Counted from the stretch's first letter, positions 34,086 through 43,580 are shown. The stretch: DNA of 64,000 bases from Roridomyces roridus (GCA_029378245.1 JARKIF010000059.1:124001-188000); one strand, 5' to 3'. A program made the numbers and translations. The notes: generated by a model not told the origin, from the sequence alone.

Positions 34086-36722
34086 TCAGAATGGTGGGAT
34101 AGATATGAACATGAAGTGGACGACTTGCTGGTTAGGTCCAATATTCACAGCTGCCGGCACTCAGTCAAGGATGTTGAAGAGGAGAATAATAAAAAAGATT
34201 GGCGGCATCTCAAGAAGCGCAACAAAACCAAAATTCGCATTCATGAACGGCGAGGGTGCCTCACAAAATCTGGGGTCTGCAAGGCTCGATTTCCCCGTGA
34301 TGTTGTGGAAGAAACCGTAGTTGATACAGATGGTCATATTACTTTTGAACATTGGGAGCCGTACATGAATACAATCAACACTTTGATTACCTATTTCTCT
34401 CGGTGTAACACTGACTGTACTAGCCTCTTGTCTGGTACTGCAGTTAAGGCTGTAATCTCCTATGTTTCTGATTATGTGTCAAAGTTGGGGCTCAAATCAT
34501 ACCAGGCCTTTGCCTCTGTTTTTGATGTGTTTGATCGAAACTCTGATAATTTTGACAGTACCAGCGCTGATGAGGATACCACAAGAAAACTTATGAGACA
34601 AATGGTCAACGTGATGTCCACGAAGATGGAAATTGGGAGTCCAATGGCATCACTCTATCTCCTTGGAAATCCGGATCACTATGCTAGTCATGAGTATGCA
34701 AATTTTAGCTGGCGTACCTACATGGCCTATGTGAAAAGAGATTGGGCAAGAGATTTGCAAAATAATTTAACCATGGACCTTGATGACACTCCCGAAGACT
34801 TCATAACCCTGCAGAACAACAGAGGAGACATCATTGTGTCTTCAATTGTCGACGATTACACAATGCGTCCGTCGGTCTACAACTCTGTCAACTTGTATGA
34901 GTGGATTCAGTCACATCAGAAGAGGGCATTCACCAAATCGGAAAAAGATCATATTCTACAGGAGCGTGAACTGTACAGTGCGTTTGAGAAAGATATCAGT
35001 GACTCAGATAGCTCCTCCTCCTTCATTGATGGAGACCAAGATTTGACGCAAAGCAGTGCCAATGAATCAGATGATGAAATTCAATTTGAGCCTGGTGATG
35101 CAAAAACTACACCACCCAAGTACCCCTTCATCGGAGAACACCGACAGAAAGACACCCATGGTGTGTACTGTGACTTTTCCAGGCTCAACAAGATAATCCC
35201 AAATTTCATGGGAGGTGCCATTCCACGATCAGACCGTGGAGATCGTGAATATTACTGTTTATCTATTTTGACAATGTTTAAACCTTGGCGTTCACCGAGA
35301 GATCTCAAGGAGGTGTCCTCCACTTGGGATGAAACCTTCAATGATCACACCTTCACTGGACGGCAACACGAGTTGTTGAAGAACTTCAACCTCCGTTTTG
35401 AATGCAATGATGCACGAGATGATCACTATGCAGCAATGAAACGCAAACTGGCTGAAGCAGATTTTGAACCTTCCAGCCGTTTCAACCAAACCATCCTGGG
35501 TCACAAGGATGATGTCGTAGACTTCATTGATGATGAGCTAGAAGAATTTGAAGATTACTCTGCGCATGAAATTGGTCCCAAATCTCGTAAATTGAAAGCG
35601 CAGATGGAGGAGATAAGGTCCGTACTGGCTGGTTCTAAATGGCTGAATAAAACAACTGACGGTTTGATCATGAATGTTTCGACTGAAGCTTTAACTCCAC
35701 CTTTCAAAACTAAAACAAGCTGGTCAAAAATTGTGGACGCCGAGAGAAAGCTGCTCACAGTCAACAAATTGGCCAATATGCCTACAAGCTATTCCGGTCA
35801 TGGTGCACCATTCACTGTGGCTACACACAACAAAGTCGAGGAACTGCCGTTCAACTATTTCACCTCTGCTCAAAAAGTTGATGCAGACTTGAACATGAAC
35901 ATCAAGCTGGAATGCTGTGACTTCTTTACATTGAACATTGAACAGACCAGAGCATTTACAATTGTGGCAGACCATGCCTCAGCAGTCCAGTCAGTGCCAT
36001 TGAGAATGTATCTCGGTGGCATGGGAGGTTCGGGTAAATCACAAGTCATCAAGGCTATTAGCCGGTTTTTTGAAATGAGGAATGAAAATTACAGGTTTAT
36101 GCTCCTCGGACCCACAGGATCAACCGCAGCTCTTGTAAATGGCTCCACTTACCATTCTGTCTTCAAGGTGCCTCGAGAAACAGGGCGCAAAAATAGAGAT
36201 GACATTGACGGAATTCGCAATGAAGCAACAGCAATGGCAGCTGTCAATGAGCGCATCCAGGGTGTAGAGTATATTTTCCTTGATGAAGTGTCCATGGTGT
36301 CCTGCAACGATCTGCAAACCCTGGCAAGTCAGGCTGCCAAGGCCAGAAATATCCATGATGTTGCATTTGGGGGATTGAATGTGATCCTGGCCGGTGATTT
36401 TGCACAGTTGCCACCAACTCGGGGCCCTGCTCTGTATGCATCCTTGAAAACCCCTAGTCTTGCAGATGCAAATACCGATTTTGATCAAGCCTCAATTCTG
36501 GGTCGTATGATTTGGCACCAGTTCAATACTGTTGTGATTCTCCGGCAGAATATGAGACAGAGTACTTCCACAGCGGAGGATTTAAAACTGCGTACTGCAT
36601 TGGAAAATATGAGATACCGTGCATGCACCACTGAAGATATTGAATTCCTGAGATCCCGTGTAGCCAGTGACAAGCCGGGTCATCCACGTTGGACTCTGTT
36701 GAGTTCAGAAATGTGTCTGTGA
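34086..36722 (+). CDS. Helitron replicase C-terminal part and Pif1-like helicase, first half
   Basis: Continues the frame after the LTR-like insert with EWWDRYEHEVDDLLVRSNIH. Then KTKIRIHERRGCLTKSGVCKARFPRD and the Rep tyrosine motif ISYVSDYVSK follow, the two-Tyr signature of Helitron Rep. An acidic, serine-rich linker (DSDSSSSFIDGDQD) separates the superfamily-1 helicase. Walker A is LGGMGGSGKSQVI, motif II is FLDEVSM and motif III is LAGDFAQLPP, with VVILRQNMRQ after it (motif IV region). The frame ends in a stop at 36720-36722, just where the family continues with the FRNVS segment in another frame. That points to a frameshift. Confidence 0.82.
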   Translation, partial: SEWWDRYEHEVDDLLVRSNIHSCRHSVKDVEEENNKKDWRHLKKRNKTKIRIHERRGCLTKSGVCKARFPRDVVEETVVDTDGHITFEHWEPYMNTINTLITYFSRCNTDCTSLLSGTAVKAVISYVSDYVSKLGLKSYQAFASVFDVFDRNSDNFDSTSADEDTTRKLMRQMVNVMSTKMEIGSPMASLYLLGNPDHYASHEYANFSWRTYMAYVKRDWARDLQNNLTMDLDDTPEDFITLQNNRGDIIVSSIVDDYTMRPSVYNSVNLYEWIQSHQKRAFTKSEKDHILQERELYSAFEKDISDSDSSSSFIDGDQDLTQSSANESDDEIQFEPGDAKTTPPKYPFIGEHRQKDTHGVYCDFSRLNKIIPNFMGGAIPRSDRGDREYYCLSILTMFKPWRSPRDLKEVSSTWDETFNDHTFTGRQHELLKNFNLRFECNDARDDHYAAMKRKLAEADFEPSSRFNQTILGHKDDVVDFIDDELEEFEDYSAHEIGPKSRKLKAQMEEIRSVLAGSKWLNKTTDGLIMNVSTEALTPPFKTKTSWSKIVDAERKLLTVNKLANMPTSYSGHGAPFTVATHNKVEELPFNYFTSAQKVDADLNMNIKLECCDFFTLNIEQTRAFTIVADHASAVQSVPLRMYLGGMGGSGKSQVIKAISRFFEMRNENYRFMLLGPTGSTAALVNGSTYHSVFKVPRETGRKNRDDIDGIRNEATAMAAVNERIQGVEYIFLDEVSMVSCNDLQTLASQAAKARNIHDVAFGGLNVILAGDFAQLPPTRGPALYASLKTPSLADANTDFDQASILGRMIWHQFNTVVILRQNMRQSTSTAEDLKLRTALENMRYRACTTEDIEFLRSRVASDKPGHPRWTLLSSEMCL

Positions 36723-38632
36723 TCACTGCCTGGAATGTGCATAAAGATACAATAAATCAACTGGGCGCAGAGAGGTTTGCCGCAGACACTGGCCAAGAGC
36801 TCCATGAATTCTACTCTGTTGACCGAATGAGTGCAGCAAATGTGGACCGAAGGAAGTGGAAGAATTGTCCCCAAGCCCGAGTCCGTCGAATTGGTCCGCA
36901 GTTGCAGGAGCAGCTCTGGATGGCAACACCGTCGGCAACAGCAGAGCATGTTCCCGGCTGCTTGCGTCTATGTGTAGGCATGCCTGTCATGATCAAATCA
37001 AATGATGCTACTGAACTCTGTATAACCAAAGGTCAAGAGGCATCTGTGCGTGGCTGGAATCAATCCATTGGTCCTCATGGGAAACCCATACTAGAAACTC
37101 TCTTCGTGGAGCTGATGAATCCACCGCGGCCTATACAGATCCCTGACCTTCCGCAGAATGTTGTGCCCTTGCCTCGAGCAACAATGAAAACAACAGCACT
37201 ACTTGAGGATGATTCACTCCTGAGCTTGAACAGAGAACAGATCCCAGTCCTGCAGAATTTCTCAATGACGGATTATGGGGCACAGGGAAAGTCAAGAAAT
37301 CCAAATGTTTGCCATTTGAATAATTGTCAGAGCCATATGGCTTACTATGTTGCGCTGTCCAGGGGAACACAAGCATCAGGAACAGCCATCATTCAAGGCG
37401 TTGATGAAAAAATGATCACAGGTGGAATCACGGGATTTCTTCGTCAGGAGTTCCGTGAGCTTGAGATGTTGGATGAAATTACAACCTTGAGGTATAATGG
37501 TGAACTGCCGTTGCAAGTGACTGGTTTCTACCGTGGTCAACTTCTGCGTTCCTACTTGCAGTGGCGCAAAGACGATAGTGATCCAGCACATATACATCCT
37601 GCTATACGGGCGCACAGGATCATCTCAAATATTTCCCCCGATGTGTACAACACCTGGAAACCGACGGGTGTATCTGCAAAACGAGGCACCAGGCGATGTT
37701 CCGCAAGCGATGTTGATACAAGAAATCCAAAGACAAGAAAGACTCAGCATCACAACAACCGTGAAACACAGGCCGGGTTGAGCTCAGGTGGAAGTCCGAT
37801 TGGCCTTGTGTGGGATGATGTGAACTGGAGTTGTGGCTATGATGCACTTTTCACGCCACTTGGCCATCTGTGGCGATCCGATAAGCAGAAGTGGACCACC
37901 CTTTTCAACCATCTGAATCCCATACTGCGTCTCTGGGCAAACTGGATGGTTGCCCATGAGGACACTCCTGAGATACCCAGAGATAAAGCCAGGCAGTCTT
38001 TGACCGCTTCTGATGCCTCCAAATTTCCTCTCGGACCTGTGTGCTTGCGACTCGATGATCTGTTCAGTTCTGTCTCCAATCAAGTAACATATGGCCAGGC
38101 GAGAACCTACTGTAATGTTTGTGGCTACTTGGAAGCTGGACTCACTGACACTTTTGGAATGCACTTGACAACATACCGAACGCACGACTTGGGAAATGGT
38201 CAGATTACCACAAGTCAATGGTTGTCTCATCATTTCAACCGATCCATTCGAAGGCAATGCCCACAATGTGGTTCTCGAGCTCGTACACACCTTTGCCGGC
38301 AGACAAATATAATTGCAGTCCCGCCTATTTTCATTCTCAGTATAACCATGAGTGAGCTTATTGTTGAAGACACTCTGCATTTCCGGACAGAGAGCACTGT
38401 GGATCAAATGAATCTTGTCGGTCTTATCTATCACTCCGAGACTGATCGACATTTCTCAAGTGCCACCGTCGGCGATGATAAAGCTCTCTGGTATCACGAT
38501 GGAATTGCTACAGGGAGGCGCTGCGTGCCAATGGGTTATATCTCTTCATTTGACAATCATTCGCTGCATAACCAGGGGAGCTACAAGCTGGCAGCGGCCA
38601 TATACAGCCATTCCGCATCGACACCCATCTGA
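36689..38632 (+). CDS. Helicase second half fused to a USP-like cysteine-protease domain
   Basis: In a shifted frame the Pif1-type helicase resumes as EFRNVSVITAWNVHKDTINQLG. It continues with RLCVGMPVMIKSND, the DYGAQGKSRNPNV motif V and YYVALSRGTQASGTAII motif VI. After a basic linker comes a different domain of about 260 residues: a Cys box WDDVNWSCGYDALFTPL, zinc-knuckle cysteines (CNVCGYLEAG and CPQCGSRA), and a His box GLIYHSETDRHFSSATV followed by ALWYHDG. Cys box, CxxC pairs and closing His box are the layout of ubiquitin-specific proteases (peptidase C19). The assignment is by motif order only; similar Helitron tails occur in basidiomycetes to my knowledge. The stop lies 20 bp before the element edge. 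Confidence 0.72.
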   Translation: MDSVEFRNVSVITAWNVHKDTINQLGAERFAADTGQELHEFYSVDRMSAANVDRRKWKNCPQARVRRIGPQLQEQLWMATPSATAEHVPGCLRLCVGMPVMIKSNDATELCITKGQEASVRGWNQSIGPHGKPILETLFVELMNPPRPIQIPDLPQNVVPLPRATMKTTALLEDDSLLSLNREQIPVLQNFSMTDYGAQGKSRNPNVCHLNNCQSHMAYYVALSRGTQASGTAIIQGVDEKMITGGITGFLRQEFRELEMLDEITTLRYNGELPLQVTGFYRGQLLRSYLQWRKDDSDPAHIHPAIRAHRIISNISPDVYNTWKPTGVSAKRGTRRCSASDVDTRNPKTRKTQHHNNRETQAGLSSGGSPIGLVWDDVNWSCGYDALFTPLGHLWRSDKQKWTTLFNHLNPILRLWANWMVAHEDTPEIPRDKARQSLTASDASKFPLGPVCLRLDDLFSSVSNQVTYGQARTYCNVCGYLEAGLTDTFGMHLTTYRTHDLGNGQITTSQWLSHHFNRSIRRQCPQCGSRARTHLCRQTNIIAVPPIFILSITMSELIVEDTLHFRTESTVDQMNLVGLIYHSETDRHFSSATVGDDKALWYHDGIATGRRCVPMGYISSFDNHSLHNQGSYKLAAAIYSHSASTPI

Positions 38633-38652
38633 ACTGTTCAAGTTTGAAAAAG

Positions 38653-38934
38653 AGGAATCGTACCTGCCATGCGAAGCAATGGCCTCAAAGCCAGGTCTTT
38701 CTTACCGGTGCGGCGGTCGCGTGTGCCATCCTCCTCATCACCGCGGGCGTCCTCGTCGAGGTTTTCGTCATCGGAACATACCACCTTGAAGACACCCACC
38801 ACGCTATACTCACGACGGCGCCTCTGAATCGTATCCTTACCATTGCTCATTGGTCGTCCAACATCTTCTCCATGACGGTCCCCGTTACGATTGGATTGAG
38901 CGCCTATTTGTTTGCGGGGAGGTGGCTCAGAGCT
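38653..38934 (+). pseudogene. Broken membrane-protein gene, part 2 (first membrane helices)
   Basis: Begins with the second copy of AGGAATCGT and continues the frame of part 1: RNRTCHAKQWPQSQVFLTGA, then the helix AAVACAILLITAGVLVEVF, a loop (IGTYHLEDTHHA) and a second helix region HWSSNIFSMTVPVTIGLSAY. It ends FAGRWLRA at CTCAGAGCT (38926-38934), the left copy of a 9-bp duplication. The following 945 bp are foreign, after which the frame resumes. Confidence 0.75.
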
Positions 38935-39879
38935 GTTGCCTGTTTAGCTTTGGGCACAAGGGTACTGGCCTTAACCAGGACAGGGTGTACCCTGGGTACT
39001 ACACTGGTGGGTACCCCAAGTACCCCGCACCATATACATACCCGCTATCCGCCACTGGATACATTATGTCAATTAAACATACTCCAAGTATGCATAGCAA
39101 ATGCATAGGGTACCCTGGGGCAGTGGGGTAGGGGTACCCGACAAGTAATCACTTAAGACTCAAGTGGCTACTTAGTACTAATACTTAATACTACTTATTT
39201 TACTACTAAGTGGCAAATGCTCATGGGGGATTGAACCCAAGGAAGTCAATGCTCCAAGCCACAGTTATATACATTTTGGCAGCATAGCCACAGGTCTTTT
39301 GATCCAGACTGTTTGGCAACTGTGTGGGCCATTGTTTGAACAAAAGAACAATGGGAAGAAAGGACAAAGAGAACAATGGCACCAGCTTTGATCCAGCTTT
39401 GATTGACAAATTCAACTTTTTTTGATGTCCAGGTGGCACACTTGATGGGCCATTGTTCTAAAAGTATATAAGGGCCAGTGCTCTGTCCTACCTTCTGGGG
39501 GCTTCAAGCCCCCTACCTTAATAGTAGTTGCATGTTCAAGTACTTACTTCACTACATTGAGTCAAGTTCAATTTACTAGTACCAAGTTAGTATTAGCATG
39601 TCTGATGGAGTTCAAAGTACTGATTGGGGTACCCTGGACCCAGTGGGGTACGGGGTACTCAGCAGGGTATGGGGGGTACTCAGCGGGGCATAGGGTACTT
39701 ATTCAGTAGAATACTTATACCCGGGGTACCCAGTGCACTGTGCAATATTTGTGCTTCTGGCAAGTACTTAACCTTACTCGTAGTATATCTACTGAATTAC
39801 CAGAAGTGGGGTACCCTGAGGGTACACCCTGTCCTGGTTGGGACCAGTACCCCGCTGCCCAAAGCTAAGCGTATCTTAT
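38935..39879. mobile_element. 945-bp inverted-repeat element with 9-bp target duplication
   Basis: CTCAGAGCT flanks both sides (38926-38934, 39880-39888). The left sub-terminal TTAGCTTTGGGCA...AACCAGGACAGGGTGTACCC is matched by the inverse on the right; about 45 of 60 bases agree, while the outermost 8-10 bp are divergent. The interior has many GGGTACCC words and a TATATAAG at about 39465, but no long ORF. The 9-bp duplication suggests a MULE-like element, or hAT if the duplication is really 8 bp. Removing it restores the host frame LRA|SRGGDLNMPTPYQ. Confidence 0.75.
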
Positions 39880-41753
39880 CTCAGAGCTTCGCGGGGAGGT
39901 GATCTGAATATGCCGACGCCATACCAGTGAGTGATTGTGTCTTTCGTGCCCCCGAGACTGAGAGTTCTGCATGGACTCGCTCTTATGATTCGCACTCTCA
40001 AAGGTGCAGGTCTCGTATCACTGTGGAATAGCGCCAGCTATATTGTGGGTCGTGGAAGCGCTCCAGGCGGGACCAACCTGGCGAGACCTCCCATCTTGCG
40101 GTCCTCCGTTTCTCTCGTCGTCTTCCTCCTCGTGCTAGGCTACGCACTGAGCGGGGTGGAAACTTGGCTCGGTGCAACCTCCACCTCCATCCTGTATCCC
40201 ATCACGACCCCCCTTCCTAATAACGGCACGCAATTGCAATTCTCGCGCCAGGTAAACGATACATTCTGCGCGGCGCAGATACCCAATGCCCCCAAGTTTT
40301 CGTATCAGTGCGGGCTCATAGCCGGGTGCGTGTATTTCGGTTTCCTCGGTGTTCCTGAGCTTGATGCGCACACGCAGGAGCGGTGGTAATGGGCCGGCTC
40401 AGGCGCCTCGGTACAATACGATGAATGGGGTTTCCAATTCGACGGTCATTGCGTTCACCGACGACGCTACTGCCATTATGGTCCCTCCGGCCTTACAGCT
40501 TGACTCGTATGTAGTACATTTTCTACGCTTTGGGCGACGCCCCATTGAAACAATTATCGCAGCACCATCGGATACCGCGCCACTGCGCTGGGCGTCAAGG
40601 CCACTTGCACCTCCGTCACGACGCAGTGCGTCAACATGACCAATACGGGGCCAGATGCGTTCCTTTTGACAAACTGTCCGCAGAGTGTCAACTTCAATAC
40701 GACTGCTTCGAGGCTTTTTGGTACCCCGGCTCTGACTGGATGCAATCCTTTTGGAACCAACGACCTTGCTTTTGGGGGTCCCCTCGACGGCCCTGGGAAC
40801 CTGTTGGATTGTGCCACCAGTCCCAATTCCTTGTGAGTGGCTTTCCTTCCATGTTTACTCCAATTTCTCATGCATGCAGGGAGTTCCGTTTCGGATTGTA
40901 GGTACAGTCGCAAGCCTATCGTGTGAATCTTAGCATGACGGAAGACACCCGTGTGTGCGCTACTTAATTACCTCTTGATTGTCTTAATTTCGTTTTAGCC
41001 GTGGGCGACACTGGATTTTTTAGCCACGGTAACAAGGGTGCATGGAACGTGCTAACCTGCGACGTGAAATCGCTCAACGTGACATACCACTACTTCAACA
41101 GCAGCTACACGCTTCTCGGCAGCGAGCCGACGAACATTGACCAAACGTGGCGTGTTGAAGACGGATCGTGGGCCGCCGTGTACTATGGGACCGCGCCCAT
41201 CGACGGGACTGGACTGTACTCGGGCAACTACAGCGAGGCGTTCGCTAAACAGTTGTCGTCAATCAGCTTGGCTATGACTGCGTACGTCGTCGAGGAGGCA
41301 CCTGTCCTCGAGTCTGAATCCACCGTAACGTATATCGGGTCTCGACTTCCCCTGGCGCCGTTCCTGCTGTTGATCCTCATCCCTTCCATATACGCGTACG
41401 TACTTCATCTCGTCCATCCGTTCATTGCAGCTCAAACACTCGCAGTATCGGTGTCACTGTGATCACCCTCCTCGCTGTAATCGAGCACAGCAGGTCCCCG
41501 CATGCTGAATTTGCCCGCGGAATCCTCATCGAGCCTGCTGCGGTGCGTCTCTACATTTTCCTTGCCATTCACTCTTCCTCATTGCACACTATAGGTGGTC
41601 TCAGCAGCATGGGGTCCCGAGGCGGCTAAACTTGCACCTATGCGTACCATGCCTGAGTTGTTCGGAGATGAGACGTCGGCAGATCGGTTGGTGCTTGCGG
41701 TGGATCGTGTACCTGATGGATGGCCTGTTGTCCGCCGGCGGCGTGCAGAGTAG
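39880..41753 (+). pseudogene. Broken membrane-protein gene, part 3 (C-terminal region)
   Basis: Resumes in frame at the second CTCAGAGCT with SRGGDLNMPTPYQ. It is followed through about seven short introns by VLHGLALMIRTLKGAG, a helix (SVSLVVFLLVLGYALSG), and a long, Asn- and Cys-containing extracellular region (GPDAFLLTNCPQSVNFNTT, GTPALTGCNPFGTNDLAF, GDTGFFSHGNKGAWNVLTC, WAAVYYGTAPIDGTG). A final helix (LPLAPFLLLILIPSIYA) with SIGVTVITLLAVIEH and a basic tail PVVRRRRAE follows. Many Asn-x-Ser/Thr sites support an extracellular loop. Unknown family of fungal multi-pass membrane proteins. Because two insertions precede it, only truncated products seem possible unless inserts are spliced out. 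Confidence 0.72.
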
Positions 41754-41899
41754 AGATGAAAGCTGGTAAATGTGGACGTACATGCAACGCTGTAAATTAA
41801 TGGACTCGGGCGCCGAAGTTTGAAAGCTGTATGGGCGGGCGTTAGCGCTTATCTCGCATCGCCTCCGAGTCGATTGTTGTCAGCCTTGTCTTCCACCAC

Positions 41900-42240
41900 A
41901 TGTCATTGCCAGCTGGCAGCGGGGCCCCAATCGACCTCACCTTACCTCAATCGACCACGCAACAACAACAAGTCCCAGCATGGGCCCGCGAAGAGAGTCC
42001 AACATGGTTCAGCCCACTGGCAGGCAACACATTCTCCATAATCTTCTTCATCCTCGGTCTCTTCGGCTCCATCTGCCAATTCTACACAAGCGACGACGGC
42101 TGGTGCACCCAGCGCGCCTCCATGGGCACGACACTCCCCGGATTCGTCGGCGCCGCCTTCATCTCTTTGGTCGACCGGAACACGGATGGTGGAGACGTGC
42201 GGAATCGGTCGTGGAGCGCCAGATGGGAGCAGCTCCTCTC
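41900..42240 (+). CDS. Small membrane protein, first copy of a tandem duplication
   Basis: MSLPAGSGAPIDLTLPQST opens a frame with a Gln/Pro-rich start, PTWFSPLAGN, a helix (FSIIFFILGLFGSICQFYTS), then DDGWCTQRASMGTTLPGFVG, AAFISLVDRNTDGGD and RNRSWSARWEQLL. The open frame runs on to 42328, but from about 42240 the DNA is a second copy of the same segment in another frame. Function unknown. ATG 41900 is the first in frame. No intron is needed. Confidence 0.55.
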
Positions 42241-42461
42241 ACGGAAGTGGTTCACCCCGGGAAATACTCTGTGCATCCTGGCCTGTACTCGGGTTCTTTG
42301 GCACGATTTGCCAGTTTTATACGGATGAAGACGGGTGGTGTTCAGTGCGTGCAGCGATGTGGACGGGCATCCCTGGGTTTGTGGGCGCTGCGGTCACGGC
42401 GATTATAGATCGCACGACGGATGGTGGTGATGAGAGAAATCGGTCTTGGTCGGCCCGATGA
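42240..42461 (+). CDS. Partial second copy of the small membrane protein
   Basis: Reads VLGFFGTICQFYTDEDGWCS, VRAAMWTGIPGFVGAA, VTAIIDRTTDGGDERNRSWS and stops. It aligns along its whole length with residues 45-105 of the upstream copy at roughly 65% identity, but sits in a shifted frame. It lacks its own N-terminus: the bases before it (AATACTCTGTGCATCCTGGC) are a degenerate version of the first copy's helix-coding DNA. It is either the decayed half of a tandem duplicate or the second domain of one protein joined by an unrecognised splice. Confidence 0.5.
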   Translation, partial: HGSGSPREILCASWPVLGFFGTICQFYTDEDGWCSVRAAMWTGIPGFVGAAVTAIIDRTTDGGDERNRSWSAR

Positions 42462-43580
42462 AACGGTGCACTAGGGTGCGGCTGTGAAATAGAAACTCTG
42501 AGTAGTATCAAATGTAGTGAGATAACTCAACCACAAACTCAACCACTAATCAATCTAAATCTCAACCAATCCAATGCTCGTGTGTGTGTGTTTGGGGTAG
42601 TAGGACAGGCGTCTCGTCCGTCAAAACCTCGGTACAACGTCAAAGGTAACTCTCGGGGGTTCAAGCTCGCCGTGTCCGAACGCGCAGTCTCAAGCTAACT
42701 AGCCGGGGCTCAGTCAAACTCTGGTCTCTAGGTTGTGTTCTGAGCAATTTATTGTCCGCACTGGTCTCACAGATTGGAGGGGTAAAATCTACTACTGTAC
42801 ATGCTGTTTTGCTATGGCTTTTATACATTTTGCGGACTGAAGAATATATATGGTATCTGTGATGCCAAGGCCTCGTCTGGCCAATGGCATAGCTCTCATT
42901 CCTCTTTCTGATCGATTCGTCAGGATTGCGTGCTTGATGCCTCAGTCAGCCGTCGATCCTCACGTGCTGCCGGGAGTTCCAGAACGCTCCATCGGTTTAT
43001 CTCTTTCCCTCTCAGACTGGCCGGAGGTTCCCTTCTGCCATAGATGCCTCAACCAGTCTGCCGGGGGCTTGCTAGGCAGGTAATCAACCCGCCCGAGCCT
43101 CATCATTGATAATTGTGTCTCGGTTGGCTTTGGAGCTGGTGATGCCGGAAGTCGGCACTTGCGGCTTGTCAAACTTCTCTTTCTCAGTATCTCTGATATG
43201 TCTCCGGCAGATGTTTCCTGATGTCCGGCCCCTACGTGCGTGCCTGAATGGTTGGGTAATGCAACATTCGTAATAGTCTGGTCTGATCTCCCCGGGTTCA
43301 ACTCCCGGTGAGTACGGTTCGAGTATTGTCTCTGTTGGTAGGTGGGACGGGCAGTCCCTTCTGATCCTCTTGGTTACTCTCGGGCAGTAGTACACAGTCG
43401 TCAACTAATTCCCAAAGCCCTTGAGTTTAATACACTGCCCCGAGGCGGACATGTACCCTCAACATTGATGTTATGCCTCACTGTTCCCGGGACTTGCTTG
43501 TAAGCTGGAAACACGATATTTCGTAAATTCCCGGCATGTAAAAGTACACTGCTTATCACCGAGGTAGGCAATTTGCCCGA
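42462..43580. other. Intergenic, nothing recognised
   Basis: No gene recognised. Noted: a TGTGTGTGTG stretch near 42572 and a tRNA T-arm-like hairpin (stem CCGGG/CCCGG, loop TTCAACT) at 43288-43312 with no tRNA body upstream. Confidence 0.4.

Larger units (their letters stand above)
28974..38652 (+). mobile_element. Helitron-like element inserted in the membrane-protein gene
   Basis: A 9.68-kb insert between two copies of AGGAATCGT. It encodes a Helitron-type Rep (HUH) and Pif1-like helicase on the plus strand, the hallmark of rolling-circle Helitrons. The classic 5' TC and 3' CTRR ends with a terminal hairpin are not visible: the right edge falls only 20 bp after the last stop codon and ends TTTGAAAAAG. 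Flanking direct repeats are not expected for Helitrons, which insert without duplication. The ends show no convincing inverted repeats. A solo-LTR-like sequence (32935-34085) is nested inside. Confidence 0.75.

Noticed and set aside
28974..38652. Short terminal inverted repeat (CTTTATGAATCTG against CTTTTTCAAACTTG) for the Helitron-like element
   Set aside because: Only about nine of thirteen positions agree and it is offset by one base; too weak to claim.
43288..43312. T-arm-like hairpin with stem CCGGG/CCCGG and loop TTCAACT
   Set aside because: No D arm, anticodon arm or matching 5' acceptor strand upstream, so not called as a tRNA. It differs from the TTCGAYTCGG family.
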